This document shows, piece by piece, positions 7,522 through 16,246 of a stretch of DNA of 64,000 nucleotides. The stretch comes from Candidatus Comchoanobacter bicostacola (GTDB taxonomy: Bacteria; Pseudomonadota; Gammaproteobacteria; Comchoanobacterales; Comchoanobacteraceae), in contig NZ_CP092900.1 of the NCBI RefSeq assembly GCF_024172705.1, positions 924,119-988,118 of the forward strand, read 5' to 3'. Made by a program: the position numbers and the translations under genes. Position 1 is the first letter of the stretch, and every line of letters starts with the position of its first letter. The notes under the pieces were generated by a model that made no database searches, had not been told where the DNA came from, and saw only the letters and a list, made by a program, of their open reading frames with translations.

Positions 7522-9405
7522 TTAAATTTGAGCCAAGTCACCCTCTTCTTCCAACCAAGATTTTCGGTCCTTGGCTCTTTTTTTAGCCAACAACATATCC
7601 ATGATGACACAGATATCCGAGTCATCATTTTCAGTGAGTTGTACCAATCTACGCGTATCAGTATGCATCGTTGTTTCCCTCAACTGCTTAGGGTTCATCT
7701 CACCCAACCCCTTAAAACGCATTACCTGGATATTTTTTGCGCCTTCTGATTCAAGTTTTTGCTCATAATGCATACGCTCATCGTCATCTAATGCATACAC
7801 TACTTTCTTACCTGCCTCTATTCGATACAATGGCGGCATCGCAACATATATATGACCATTCTTAACCAGCGCTGGGAAGTGGCGTACAAATAACGCACAC
7901 AATAGAGACGCAATATGTGCTCCGTCAGAATCAGCATCAGCTAAAATACAAATCTTTCCATATCTTAAACCAGAGATATCCTCACTTGCAGGATCCACGC
8001 CAATCGCAACCGCAATATCATGCACCTCTTGTGAAGCAAGTACACGATCTGAATCAATTTCCCATGTGTTAATAATTTTCCCACGAAGCGGCATAATCGC
8101 TTGCGTATATTTATCACGTGCTTGCCGGGCTGATCCACCAGCTGAATCTCCTTCTACTAAAAATAGTTCAGTCGATAAATCTTCTTCTATACAGTCTACT
8201 AACTTCCCAGGGAGGGCTGCAGTCTGATGGGTTTTAGCCCTTGTAACTTTTTTAGCTTGTCGCATACGGGTTTGGGCCCGACTCACCCAGTCTTCAGCCA
8301 AACATTTTGCATCATTAACATGCTCATTCAACCACAGACTCATCGCATCTTTTGCATTACTACTTAAATATGTATATGCACTTCGTGAACTCAAACGCTC
8401 TTTTGTCTGCCCCACAAACTGAGGATCCTTCATTTTAAATGACATCACATAATGACAATGCCCAGTGATATCTTCTGGCTTGAGCTTAACTGATCTCGGC
8501 AATAACTGGTGAAGGTCACAAAATTCACGAACAGCATCTACAATTCCAGCCCTCAAGCCATTTTCATGCGTACCACCATCTGCTGTAAAAATCAAATTGA
8601 CATAACTTTCTTGAAAAATACGCGCATCTCCCTCTGGCGCATTCCACGCTACCACCCAATCCACCTGCATATCACTGGTTTCATGACTATGCACAATCGG
8701 TTTTTTAGGAAGCAGCGCTTGGTCTTTTAAAACATTGGATAAATACGCCTCTATCCCTGTTTCATAGTGCCAAGTAACTTGCTCACCCGTTGCCTCTATA
8801 AACAGCTCAGTCGTTAAATCTGGACAAAGGATTGCTTTAGTTTTTAGTACACGCTTGATTCCATCTATAGGAAATGCTGATTTATCAAAATACTTAGCAT
8901 CTGGCCAATAACGCAATGCTGTTCCCGTGGTACGCTTCGCAGCACTCCCAATAACACTCAAAGGTGATTGTAATGCGCCATGTTCAAAAACAATTTGGTG
9001 AATACTTCCGCCCTGCTTAACACTCACCACTAATTTTTTAGCGAGCGCATTAACCACTGACACGCCAACCCCATGTAAACCACCTGAAAAAGAGTAGCTA
9101 TCATTTGAAAACTTAGCGCCTGAATGCAGCTTGGTTAAAATCATTTCGACTCCGCTCATGCCATATTCAGGGTGCACATCAACCGGCATGCCACGGCCAT
9201 CATCTTCACAAGAAAGAGATCCATCTTCATGCAAAACAACCTTAATACGAGAAGCATAACCATTCAGCGCTTCATCTGCAGCATTATCAATCAACTCACA
9301 TGCTGTGTGCAATGGGTCTTCGGTATGCGTATACATACCGGGCCTTTTTTGAACAGGCTCTAAACCTTCTAAAACTTCTATTGAGCTTGCTGTGTATTGG
9401 GTCAT
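7522..9405 (-). CDS. parE: DNA topoisomerase IV subunit B (ParE)
   Basis: 627 residues from the ATG at 9405, close to E. coli ParE (630) and far below GyrB (about 804). The GHKL ATPase domain shows IEVLEGLEPVQKRPGMYT, ELIDNAADEA with the catalytic/Mg residues, DDGRGMPV, and FSGGLHGVGVSVVNAL. The TOPRIM domain shows LFLVEGDSAGGSARQARD and ILADADSDGAHIASLL. The C-terminus has VMRFKGLGEMNPKQL. With ParC it decatenates daughter chromosomes. A TTG six codons upstream would lengthen the frame, but the ATG gives the usual family N-terminus (TQYTASSIEVL). Confidence 0.93.
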   Translation of the reverse strand: MTQYTASSIEVLEGLEPVQKRPGMYTHTEDPLHTACELIDNAADEALNGYASRIKVVLHEDGSLSCEDDGRGMPVDVHPEYGMSGVEMILTKLHSGAKFSNDSYSFSGGLHGVGVSVVNALAKKLVVSVKQGGSIHQIVFEHGALQSPLSVIGSAAKRTTGTALRYWPDAKYFDKSAFPIDGIKRVLKTKAILCPDLTTELFIEATGEQVTWHYETGIEAYLSNVLKDQALLPKKPIVHSHETSDMQVDWVVAWNAPEGDARIFQESYVNLIFTADGGTHENGLRAGIVDAVREFCDLHQLLPRSVKLKPEDITGHCHYVMSFKMKDPQFVGQTKERLSSRSAYTYLSSNAKDAMSLWLNEHVNDAKCLAEDWVSRAQTRMRQAKKVTRAKTHQTAALPGKLVDCIEEDLSTELFLVEGDSAGGSARQARDKYTQAIMPLRGKIINTWEIDSDRVLASQEVHDIAVAIGVDPASEDISGLRYGKICILADADSDGAHIASLLCALFVRHFPALVKNGHIYVAMPPLYRIEAGKKVVYALDDDERMHYEQKLESEGAKNIQVMRFKGLGEMNPKQLRETTMHTDTRRLVQLTENDDSDICVIMDMLLAKKRAKDRKSWLEEEGDLAQI

Positions 9406-9438
9406 AGTATCGGATCTTGACAATTCATCGTTGCACTT

Positions 9439-9467
9439 AAAATAACAGCTTTAATTATAGGAAACAA
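9439..9467 (-). promoter_or_regulatory. Candidate sigma70 promoter of parE
   Basis: On the minus strand TTGTTT (9462-9467) and TATTTT (9439-9444) are spaced by 17 bases, about 33 bases before the parE ATG. Each box matches four of six consensus positions, so this is plausible rather than firm. Confidence 0.35.
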
Positions 9468-9482
9468 TGGATTTAATTAGAT

Positions 9483-10856
9483 TTACCCAGCATGCTGTTT
9501 TCTAATCACCTTTCTGTATTCCGTAACCATGTCTCGTATTTCAGGCGCCATGGTAGAAGGGTTAAAGCGACGTGTTTTTTCATCCCAAGGGGCAATGTGA
9601 CCCCCTTCACCTTTAATAACAGGGACATCCTGTTCAAAGTCTTTTGATGTTAACTGGTGTCTACTCTCAATACTCTCATCATTGTTTGCACTTAAAATTT
9701 TTGTTCTTCCTGGATTGACAGCAGGTATTCTTACAGAGTTCCCTGTTATCCAATAACCTATTTTAAGCAATTTTTCCCTGAATGGAGCAGATTGAGCGGC
9801 GGAATATATAACCATCGCTACCAAAATAATAACCCCGGGAACTGTAAGATATGTGCTAAAAGTAGACAGAACAAGAACCCCACCTAAGAACAAACCCATG
9901 CCCGGCAGCTTGAATCGACTGCTACTCATTGGAAGCAATGCATCAGGCTTCGGCGCACGATCAAAAATTATATGTGAGGAACCAACATGACCCTTATCAT
10001 TGTTCTCGATGTTCAAGAACTCCATTAATGCAAGGTTACCTAACGAATGTCCCTGAAATGTGATATTTTCTTCACTGAAACCTGCTTTATTTAGAGTCTT
10101 TGATACTGAACGTATATTGTACGCATATCCCTTAATCGAAAAAACAGCATAAGAGAACGGCAATAACAACAATAAGGCCGGAACAACAATTAATGAAGAG
10201 ACGTAGATTAAAGCAATCGGTGACGCACAGATCGCAAGCCAACCAATAATACGAAGATACCAATGGTTTCCTACAAATCTAGAGTCAGCTATGCCTTTCT
10301 GCTCAACAAAAACATGATAAGTATCTTTTTCTAACGTTGGTAAAACCCTTGCTATGCAAGTGGAGACATTATCTGCAGACCCTAGAGCGTAAACTTTAAC
10401 CTTGTCACGCGCTCCATCAATTGAGTCTAAATCTTTAACCTCTTCGCCATTACGTATAATTACAGCAGGTACTTTAAATAATTTAGAGTAACGCTTAGTT
10501 GAAAACAATCGTAAAATCTTATCTTTACCAACAGCTATCCCTTTCGGAAATATAACTCGGACCAACATTTGAATAAGAAAAAAGCTTAAAAATATCGCAG
10601 AAAAAACAGCCCCCGCACCTACTGGTATAGGCAAGAACCACATCCCAATTAAACAAGCCAAGCTAACAACGAGACCAACCACATACTTAGGCAAAACCCT
10701 ACTCTCTAATGGCTTGTAACCCTTAAAATCATCTTTATGTTCTAAGGTTATGTTTGGAACCTGATGGCCAATACTGATGAGCGGGCCCGTAGTGAATTTT
10801 AAAACAAAACCAAAGATGGTTCTAGGTAGAAATGTAATAATGCTCAATATATCCAT
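9483..10856 (-). CDS. Membrane-embedded alpha/beta-hydrolase-like protein, 457 aa
   Basis: No close family named. Hydrophobic helices lie at about residues 59-76, 81-101, 201-239 (two) and 318-350 (two). Between them is a lipase-type nucleophile elbow, TFQGHSLGNLALM, with Ser271 in GxSxG. After the last helices, ILSANNDESIESRH gives a candidate acid at Asp393 and IKGEGGHIAPWD a candidate base at His420. The Ser-Asp-His order and spacing are those of alpha/beta hydrolases. It may be a lipase, esterase or thioesterase at a membrane; lipase-like effectors are known in Legionella, but kinship is not shown. It has its own perfect consensus promoter. It lies between parE and a secreted protein. Confidence 0.65.
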   Translation of the reverse strand: MDILSIITFLPRTIFGFVLKFTTGPLISIGHQVPNITLEHKDDFKGYKPLESRVLPKYVVGLVVSLACLIGMWFLPIPVGAGAVFSAIFLSFFLIQMLVRVIFPKGIAVGKDKILRLFSTKRYSKLFKVPAVIIRNGEEVKDLDSIDGARDKVKVYALGSADNVSTCIARVLPTLEKDTYHVFVEQKGIADSRFVGNHWYLRIIGWLAICASPIALIYVSSLIVVPALLLLLPFSYAVFSIKGYAYNIRSVSKTLNKAGFSEENITFQGHSLGNLALMEFLNIENNDKGHVGSSHIIFDRAPKPDALLPMSSSRFKLPGMGLFLGGVLVLSTFSTYLTVPGVIILVAMVIYSAAQSAPFREKLLKIGYWITGNSVRIPAVNPGRTKILSANNDESIESRHQLTSKDFEQDVPVIKGEGGHIAPWDEKTRRFNPSTMAPEIRDMVTEYRKVIRKQHAG

Positions 10857-10887
10857 AGTTTTTCTTTTTTAATTAATTTATAGAACT

Positions 10888-10916
10888 ATTATACTAAAAA
10901 ATATAGAAAATGTCAA
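10888..10916 (-). promoter_or_regulatory. Perfect consensus sigma70 promoter for the alpha/beta-hydrolase gene
   Basis: On the minus strand TTGACA (10911-10916) and TATAAT (10888-10893) are separated by exactly 17 bases. All twelve box positions match consensus. The expected transcript start near 10881 leaves a short A/T-rich leader before the ATG at 10856. Confidence 0.85.
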
Positions 10917-10971
10917 CCAAAACTGAATTTGGCAATCGACCCTAAGGTCTTAACATGCTGATTTTAAACCA

Positions 10972-11457
10972 TTATTTTTGAATCCAAAACGGTTTTTCAC
11001 CGGATCCAGATATCATGATCAGCAACTCATGCCCTGCCAGCCCACTTGTTGCGCGCGCAGATACACGACCCCCATCACTGCAAACCAAAGACCCCGAATG
11101 AACCTTACATTTGATTGAATCGATATACTCCACCTGGTTGCTTTTTATTTGTAATAGCAACCGATCTGTTTCCGATGGCTCCGTTTTACCAAAGATATGA
11201 ATATTGAATATTGTCCCCTCATCTGAGAATACCGATCCATTCATAACCTGATATGAATCTGGTGAAACTTGGATCCACGGCCACTCCACCACACTTACCC
11301 CTCTGCCATCATGCAGATGACCTGCTCGCCCAGGAATCTGCTCAAACATGACATCAACCGCTGAACTTGAATCGTTCTGGACTGAAATACTCAAGTCCAA
11401 AAAATCATCCGCAATTACACAGCTACATGCCAATAACAATATTTTAATAACCTTCAT
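10972..11457 (-). CDS. Secreted hypothetical protein, 161 aa
   Basis: A short signal peptide (MKVIKILLLACSCVIA, cleavage near residue 16-17) leads a mostly beta-looking domain with two Cys (IKCKVHSGSLVC) that could pair in the periplasm. No family recognised. The start has a good ribosome site (GGGAGCGGAT before ATG). General layout (signal peptide, a domain opening with a SVQNDSSSAV-type strand, a late Cys pair) recalls the secreted protein at 44035-44589, which opens with TIANETQCTL, but identity is too low to call them paralogues by eye. It diverges from tolC. Confidence 0.6.
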   Translation of the reverse strand: MKVIKILLLACSCVIADDFLDLSISVQNDSSSAVDVMFEQIPGRAGHLHDGRGVSVVEWPWIQVSPDSYQVMNGSVFSDEGTIFNIHIFGKTEPSETDRLLLQIKSNQVEYIDSIKCKVHSGSLVCSDGGRVSARATSGLAGHELLIMISGSGEKPFWIQK

Positions 11458-11573
11458 AATATCCGCTCCCTGGAATTACTTATTTAAGTATTTAATACAC
11501 TCAACCACATTATTCTTGATTATAACCAAAGAATATGTTGATCTTATGTTTAAGTACCTAACCTTATCACATA

Positions 11574-12935
11574 ATGTCAAATAAAGTCTTTTTATTTCTT
11601 TTCACTGTATTATCTACTTGCTCACAGGCAGATCAACATAGCCTAGCGCACATCATGCGTGATGCCAGGGAGCACGACGCTGGATACCTAAGTAGCAAAG
11701 CAACCTTTCAATCAAAAAAAATCAGTGCACAAAAAGATATGAGAGCGATGCTACCAACCGTAGACTTATCAAGCAAGCTCATTAACAAATATGGAGACAC
11801 CCAAACCAATCTAGAAAGCAAATTCAGTGTTTCTGTCCCAGTTTATAACCCTAAGTCACAACTCAAAGCAAAGTCTGGACACCTATCAATGGAGAATATT
11901 TTGCTGAGTGAGAGAGCATTTGAGCAAAATTACACCCTGGACGTTGCACGCGCATATTTCGACCTGTTGAGCAAGCACGCTCTTCTAAATGCAGCAAACA
12001 TAGAAGAAGCTCAATACCAAAAAAATTATGAGCAAGTTGTAGAAATGTATGAAAACGGATTAAAAAGCAATATTGATGTACTGAGTGCTCAAACTAATTT
12101 AAACCTATCTACCGTCTCAAACCTTGAAGCAAAAAGTGCATTCAACCACGCACGAAGCACTCTAGAGAAAATGATCAATCAACCAATTACCGAGCTTCAA
12201 TCTACTGACACCCAGAATGAAATACAGCTTCCACTATTAGAACAAAGTGACATTGTGGACTTAGCGCAGTCAAACAACTTAGCGCTAAAAATTTCACAAA
12301 ACAATCTAAGGCAAGCACAAAATACTTACAACCAATCTACTACTGACTTCTTACCCAGCCTAAATCTGATCACAGAAGCTAAATTCGCAGACGGAAAGTT
12401 CTGGGACGAGGATGCTTATACCTCTAACGTATATTTAAACTTTTCAGTCAATCTTTTTAACAAAGGCAATGACCAATTAAGCCTAAAAAGTTCTGGGAAA
12501 GCACATGAAGCAGCTAGCTTGTCTCTTAAGAATAATGCTTATGACCTAACACTAAACACACAAAAAGCGCATGCTGATATAGCAAGTGCACAAGCACGAC
12601 TTCAAGCCACTCAAACTGCCAATGAAACAGCTAAACTGAGGCTAGAGGCAACCTATGAGCAACATAAAATGGGTGAAGAATCTGAACTAGACTTATTCCA
12701 CGCGATTAACCAAGCCAGTCTTGCGCGAAGAAACTATATCAACGCTCAGCACACTCTAGTGATCAAGCACTTAGAAATGCTTCAGATACTAGGCGAATTA
12801 TCCGAACCCTCTATTGATGAAATCAGTCACCAGCTAACAAAGACTGTTTATCTTGATGCAAATGGGCATCCTTCTTCAGCCAGCGATCTCGCAGCCAATT
12901 TTTTACCTCCGTATGCGCAAGATAGTGCTGACTAA
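11574..12935 (+). CDS. tolC: TolC-family outer membrane efflux/secretion channel
   Basis: A 453-residue protein with an N-terminal signal peptide (about 1-19, ending CSQAD) and the duplicated outer-membrane-efflux-protein fold. Repeat 1 holds LDVARAYFDLLSKHALLNAANIEEAQYQKNYEQVVEMYENGLKSNIDVLSAQTNL; the second half has the same pattern at LEATYEQHKMGEESELDLFHAINQA. The internal pair is typical of TolC trimer subunits that form the exit duct of type I secretion and RND/ABC efflux pumps. No pump or adaptor genes lie next to it. The last 113 bases overlap, in antisense, the 3' end of the acyltransferase gene. Confidence 0.9.
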   Translation: MSNKVFLFLFTVLSTCSQADQHSLAHIMRDAREHDAGYLSSKATFQSKKISAQKDMRAMLPTVDLSSKLINKYGDTQTNLESKFSVSVPVYNPKSQLKAKSGHLSMENILLSERAFEQNYTLDVARAYFDLLSKHALLNAANIEEAQYQKNYEQVVEMYENGLKSNIDVLSAQTNLNLSTVSNLEAKSAFNHARSTLEKMINQPITELQSTDTQNEIQLPLLEQSDIVDLAQSNNLALKISQNNLRQAQNTYNQSTTDFLPSLNLITEAKFADGKFWDEDAYTSNVYLNFSVNLFNKGNDQLSLKSSGKAHEAASLSLKNNAYDLTLNTQKAHADIASAQARLQATQTANETAKLRLEATYEQHKMGEESELDLFHAINQASLARRNYINAQHTLVIKHLEMLQILGELSEPSIDEISHQLTKTVYLDANGHPSSASDLAANFLPPYAQDSAD

Positions 12936-13629
12936 TTCGTACATGCACAGCAGATACCCGACCCAGTAAGAAATCCACAATCTTATGTTGGCTTTCCTTA
13001 TACGCAAGAGATACATCAACAACGGTTACTGGCATTGGCATATTTTCAACCAATATATTTAATCCACTTGCCTTAGGATTAAGTAAATTCCGATAGCTGG
13101 TTTTAGGCAACTGATCATAAATATTATATCTCGTACCTTCTGGAAAAATCGCAATACCATATCCGTATTCAACCGCTTTTTTGACAGCACCCTCTAGCGC
13201 CCAGTGGTTGAGCAACCGCCCTCCCTTTCTCTTCCGGTCTTTACGCATTAATGGATGCCCAAGCCCCCAACAAATGATCCCAATCATTGGTAACTTCAAC
13301 AAGCTACGCTTCATCACAAATACAAACCCCGGGGCTCGACCATATAGCACAGTATAAAGAATAAGAATATCGAGCCAGCTGTAATGATTAGCAATAATTA
13401 TATAAGCCCCTTGAACATCTAAGTCACCTTCTTGAGCAACCTCAATATTTGGGATAAGTGTGCGCACATGAGAGGATAACTGGCCGACCCAAGATTGATA
13501 CAAGTGCCACATGATTTTATGTATACGTGCAGAACCTGTGATAAGAAATAGCACTGCGCACAAAAAACAAAAAATGCCACGTGTGAGTAAAGAACCAATC
13601 AACCACAATATAAACCTAACCATCTGCAT
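12823..13629 (-). CDS. Lysophospholipid acyltransferase (PlsC/YihG-like)
   Basis: 268 residues with N-terminal membrane segment (residues 5-35). The acyltransferase motifs are in order: NHYSWLD (block I, HX4D, near residue 82), an internal GFVFVMKRSLLKLPMIG (block II), IAIFPEGTRYN (block III, FPEGTR near 163) and a Pro-containing MPVTVVDV (block IV). The C-terminal NWLRDRWLKKDAHL matches the WLxxRWxxKDxxL ending of the YihG/LPLAT group. It acylates lysophospholipids or related lipids at the inner membrane. The family-typical C-terminus lies inside the 113-base overlap with tolC, so the overlap is real on this strand. Confidence 0.87.
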   Translation of the reverse strand: MQMVRFILWLIGSLLTRGIFCFLCAVLFLITGSARIHKIMWHLYQSWVGQLSSHVRTLIPNIEVAQEGDLDVQGAYIIIANHYSWLDILILYTVLYGRAPGFVFVMKRSLLKLPMIGIICWGLGHPLMRKDRKRKGGRLLNHWALEGAVKKAVEYGYGIAIFPEGTRYNIYDQLPKTSYRNLLNPKASGLNILVENMPMPVTVVDVSLAYKESQHKIVDFLLGRVSAVHVRISQHYLAHTEVKNWLRDRWLKKDAHLHQDKQSLLAGD

Positions 13630-13683
13630 CTCCTCTATTGAGTCTAATTTGCCATTTACAACTAATTAGCGCAACGAAAAGCC

Positions 13684-14352
13684 TTAGTTTTTTTCATGAT
13701 CATGCTGCTCATGTATTTCAGCCCAGTAAACTAAATCCAGCCGGATCATAATCAACACAAATATTGCCAAGAACCCTAAAACCCAAGGCGCATAAGCATA
13801 TCTATCTGCTTCAGAAGGGTCTGAAGCATAGACTAAATAGGCTACAATAGACGTAACATAGTCTTCAAACTCCTGCGGCGTCATTGTCCCTTTTGTCTTC
13901 AGATCCAACACCTCAAACAAACGCTTATGTGCTATATCTTGTGTTAATAAAACCTGATCACCTTGCATTAAAGAAAATGGATTGGGCATTTGTGTGCCAG
14001 GCATTACAATATTTTCATAACCGCCTTCTACCTCAGCATCAAGATAATAACCTCGCAAGTAACTATAAACATAGTCTACGCCACGATAAGCAGTAACCAG
14101 CGACAAGTCCGGTGGTGGGTGACCCATCCAACTATCTTTTGGCCACGCCATAGCATTCTCAGACTTAATCCCTGCTGCTAATGTTAAAGCATCTGTCCGC
14201 ATATAGTTCATGCTGTGACAACTAAAACATGATTGAGCAAAGGCTTTTGCCCCAGCTTTAATTTGTGCTTCTTTTTGATATGAAAAATCAGGTGCATCTA
14301 GTATGGGTTGTGCTACAGAAAAAAAACAACCAATTAGTAATAGTAGAATCAT
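13684..14352 (-). CDS. petC: Cytochrome c1 of the bc1 complex
   Basis: 222 residues with a signal peptide (about 1-15), the heme c motif CFSCH in AFAQSCFSCHSMNYMRTDAL (near residue 41), and a C-terminal anchor (VLGFLAIFVLIMIRL). The distal Met ligand is probably in GTQMPNPF. The SxxSMNYMRTD context is distinctive for cytochrome c1. It transfers electrons from the Rieske protein to cytochrome c. It overlaps petB by four bases in a petA-petB-petC operon. Confidence 0.93.
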   Translation of the reverse strand: MILLLLIGCFFSVAQPILDAPDFSYQKEAQIKAGAKAFAQSCFSCHSMNYMRTDALTLAAGIKSENAMAWPKDSWMGHPPPDLSLVTAYRGVDYVYSYLRGYYLDAEVEGGYENIVMPGTQMPNPFSLMQGDQVLLTQDIAHKRLFEVLDLKTKGTMTPQEFEDYVTSIVAYLVYASDPSEADRYAYAPWVLGFLAIFVLIMIRLDLVYWAEIHEQHDHEKN

Positions 14353-15563
14353 ATTGTCAACCTGCTAGGAGGCACTTTGTGCCAATCATAATAAGAATAA
14401 ATAGGCATTAAAAAGAAAAATGAAAAATACAATATAGCGAATATACGTGCAGAAAACGTTGCCCAGTAAGTTGCAGGAAGACACCCTACGATTAAAAGCC
14501 CTAAAAAAGAAACTGTAAACAACCCCAGTGTAATTCTTGAGAGTGGTCCCTTGTACCGCATAGATCGTACCGGAGACCTGTCTAACCATGGCAACAAGAA
14601 AAACATAAGTAGTGAAGCAAACATTGCAATAGCACCTAAAGACTTATCCGGAACAGCACGTAAAATTGCATAGTAAGGCGCCAAATACCACGATGGTTTA
14701 ATATGTAGAGGTGTCACCATAGGATTGGCTATCTCAAAGTTTTCAGGCTCTAAAACTAACCCCCATCCCCTTGGCGCCAAAAACACAACCGATAAAAATA
14801 TAAATAAAAATATCCCCACCCCCATAACATCTTTTACTGTATAGAAAGGATGAAATGAAACGCCATCCTTAGGCTTTCCTTGAGCGTCTAGGTTATCTTT
14901 TATTTCTATACCATCCGGGTTATTTGAACCCACAGCATGTAAGCATAGTGTATGAAAAAATACAAAACCCAAAATAATCAATGGAAATAAAACCACATGA
15001 AATGAAAAGAAACGATGCAGTGTCACCTCTGATACTTCATAGTCACCTTGTATTAATAACACAAGAGGCTCCCCTATTACTGGGATTGTCTTAAATAGTG
15101 AAGTAATAACGCGTGCAGCCCAGTACGACATTTGTCCCCAAGGCAGCACATAACCCGTATAAGCTTCAGCCATTAACAACAACAGCATCACACAGCCACT
15201 TAGCCATAATATTTCTCTCGGTGCTTTATATGAGCCATATAGTAGCGCTCGATACATATGCAAATACACAACCACAAAGAAAAATGACGCACCTGCAGCA
15301 TGCAAGTAACGAAACAACCACCCGAAGTTTACTTCTCTCATCATAAATTCTATTGAAGCCATTGCATCCGCTGCAGTGGGCGTATAATACATTAATAACC
15401 AGATCCCTGTAAGCAATTGATTGCCTAAAACCAACAATGAAAGCGCACCAAAAAAATACCAAAAATTTAGGTTTTTAGGAGCTTGATAGTGCTTTAAGTG
15501 ATCTAAAAGATCATACATAAAAGGAACACGCAAACGCAGCCAATCACTCACCTTCTTCTCCAA
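14349..15563 (-). CDS. petB: Cytochrome b of the bc1 complex
   Basis: 404 residues with eight or more membrane helices. Heme-ligand His pairs appear in LFRYLHAAGASFFFVVVYLHMYRAL and in HRFFSFHVVLFPL. The Qo-site motif PEW is replaced by PSWYLAPYYAILRAVP (PSW), and WGQMSYWAARV is the Qo-site cd1 helix. It oxidises ubiquinol and reduces quinone in the Q cycle. It overlaps petA by 20 bases. Confidence 0.94.
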   Translation of the reverse strand: MEKKVSDWLRLRVPFMYDLLDHLKHYQAPKNLNFWYFFGALSLLVLGNQLLTGIWLLMYYTPTAADAMASIEFMMREVNFGWLFRYLHAAGASFFFVVVYLHMYRALLYGSYKAPREILWLSGCVMLLLLMAEAYTGYVLPWGQMSYWAARVITSLFKTIPVIGEPLVLLIQGDYEVSEVTLHRFFSFHVVLFPLIILGFVFFHTLCLHAVGSNNPDGIEIKDNLDAQGKPKDGVSFHPFYTVKDVMGVGIFLFIFLSVVFLAPRGWGLVLEPENFEIANPMVTPLHIKPSWYLAPYYAILRAVPDKSLGAIAMFASLLMFFLLPWLDRSPVRSMRYKGPLSRITLGLFTVSFLGLLIVGCLPATYWATFSARIFAILYFSFFFLMPIYSYYDWHKVPPSRLTI

Positions 15564-16113
15564 TCACTAGCGCACCATCCTTAAAGTGATAGGGCGGAAC
15601 TTCTAAATTAGTAGGAGCAGGTACACCATCAAACACCCGACCCGCTAAATCAAACTTAGAACCATGACACGAGCAAAAAAAACCGCCTTGCCACTCACTG
15701 TCGATTGCCCCCTTTTCAGGCCGATAAGTAGGCGCACAACCTAAATGTGTACACACACCCAACAAAACTAAGTAGTTGGGGTCAACTGATCGATACTGAT
15801 TTTGTGCATAACTGGGTTGAGAGGATGATTCTGAGCCCGGATCTCTCAAGTTGCCCTGTAACACATCTAAAGAAGCCAGCATTTCTTTAGACCGCTTAAT
15901 AATCCACACGGGTTTACCTCGCCACATCACTGTTTTCTGCTGCCCTTCAGACATGTTGCTTACATCCACCTCCACCGGCATGCCCTTCAAACGAGTAACC
16001 CTGCTCGGATTCAGCGATTGCAAGAAAGGAACAGCTGCACCTACAATACCCAGAACACCCCATGCACCCGCACTTTGCAGTAAACGCCTTTTTTTCAGAT
16101 CAACTTCCGACAT
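15544..16113 (-). CDS. petA: Rieske iron-sulfur protein of the bc1 complex
   Basis: 189 residues. The N-terminus carries KKRRLLQSAGAWGVLGIVGAAVPFL, a twin-arginine-type signal anchor (RR at residues 8-9). The 2Fe-2S ligand boxes are CTHLGC (near 118) and CSCHGSKFD (near 147), each with one Cys and one His ligand plus the disulfide Cys. It moves electrons from ubiquinol to cytochrome c1. It is first gene of petABC and a likely Tat client of the translocase at the left edge. Confidence 0.95.
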   Translation of the reverse strand: MSEVDLKKRRLLQSAGAWGVLGIVGAAVPFLQSLNPSRVTRLKGMPVEVDVSNMSEGQQKTVMWRGKPVWIIKRSKEMLASLDVLQGNLRDPGSESSSQPSYAQNQYRSVDPNYLVLLGVCTHLGCAPTYRPEKGAIDSEWQGGFFCSCHGSKFDLAGRVFDGVPAPTNLEVPPYHFKDGALVIGEEGE

Positions 16114-16246
16114 GAACTTCCTTGCTCAAATGAATACAGCTTAAAATTTTCTCCCGACGTAATCAACCAAAGACCCCCATATTATTAACAATATTTATTT
16201 CTGACAATTTCAAAGCATGCGCTACAAGCCCATTAAAGGAATAGTT

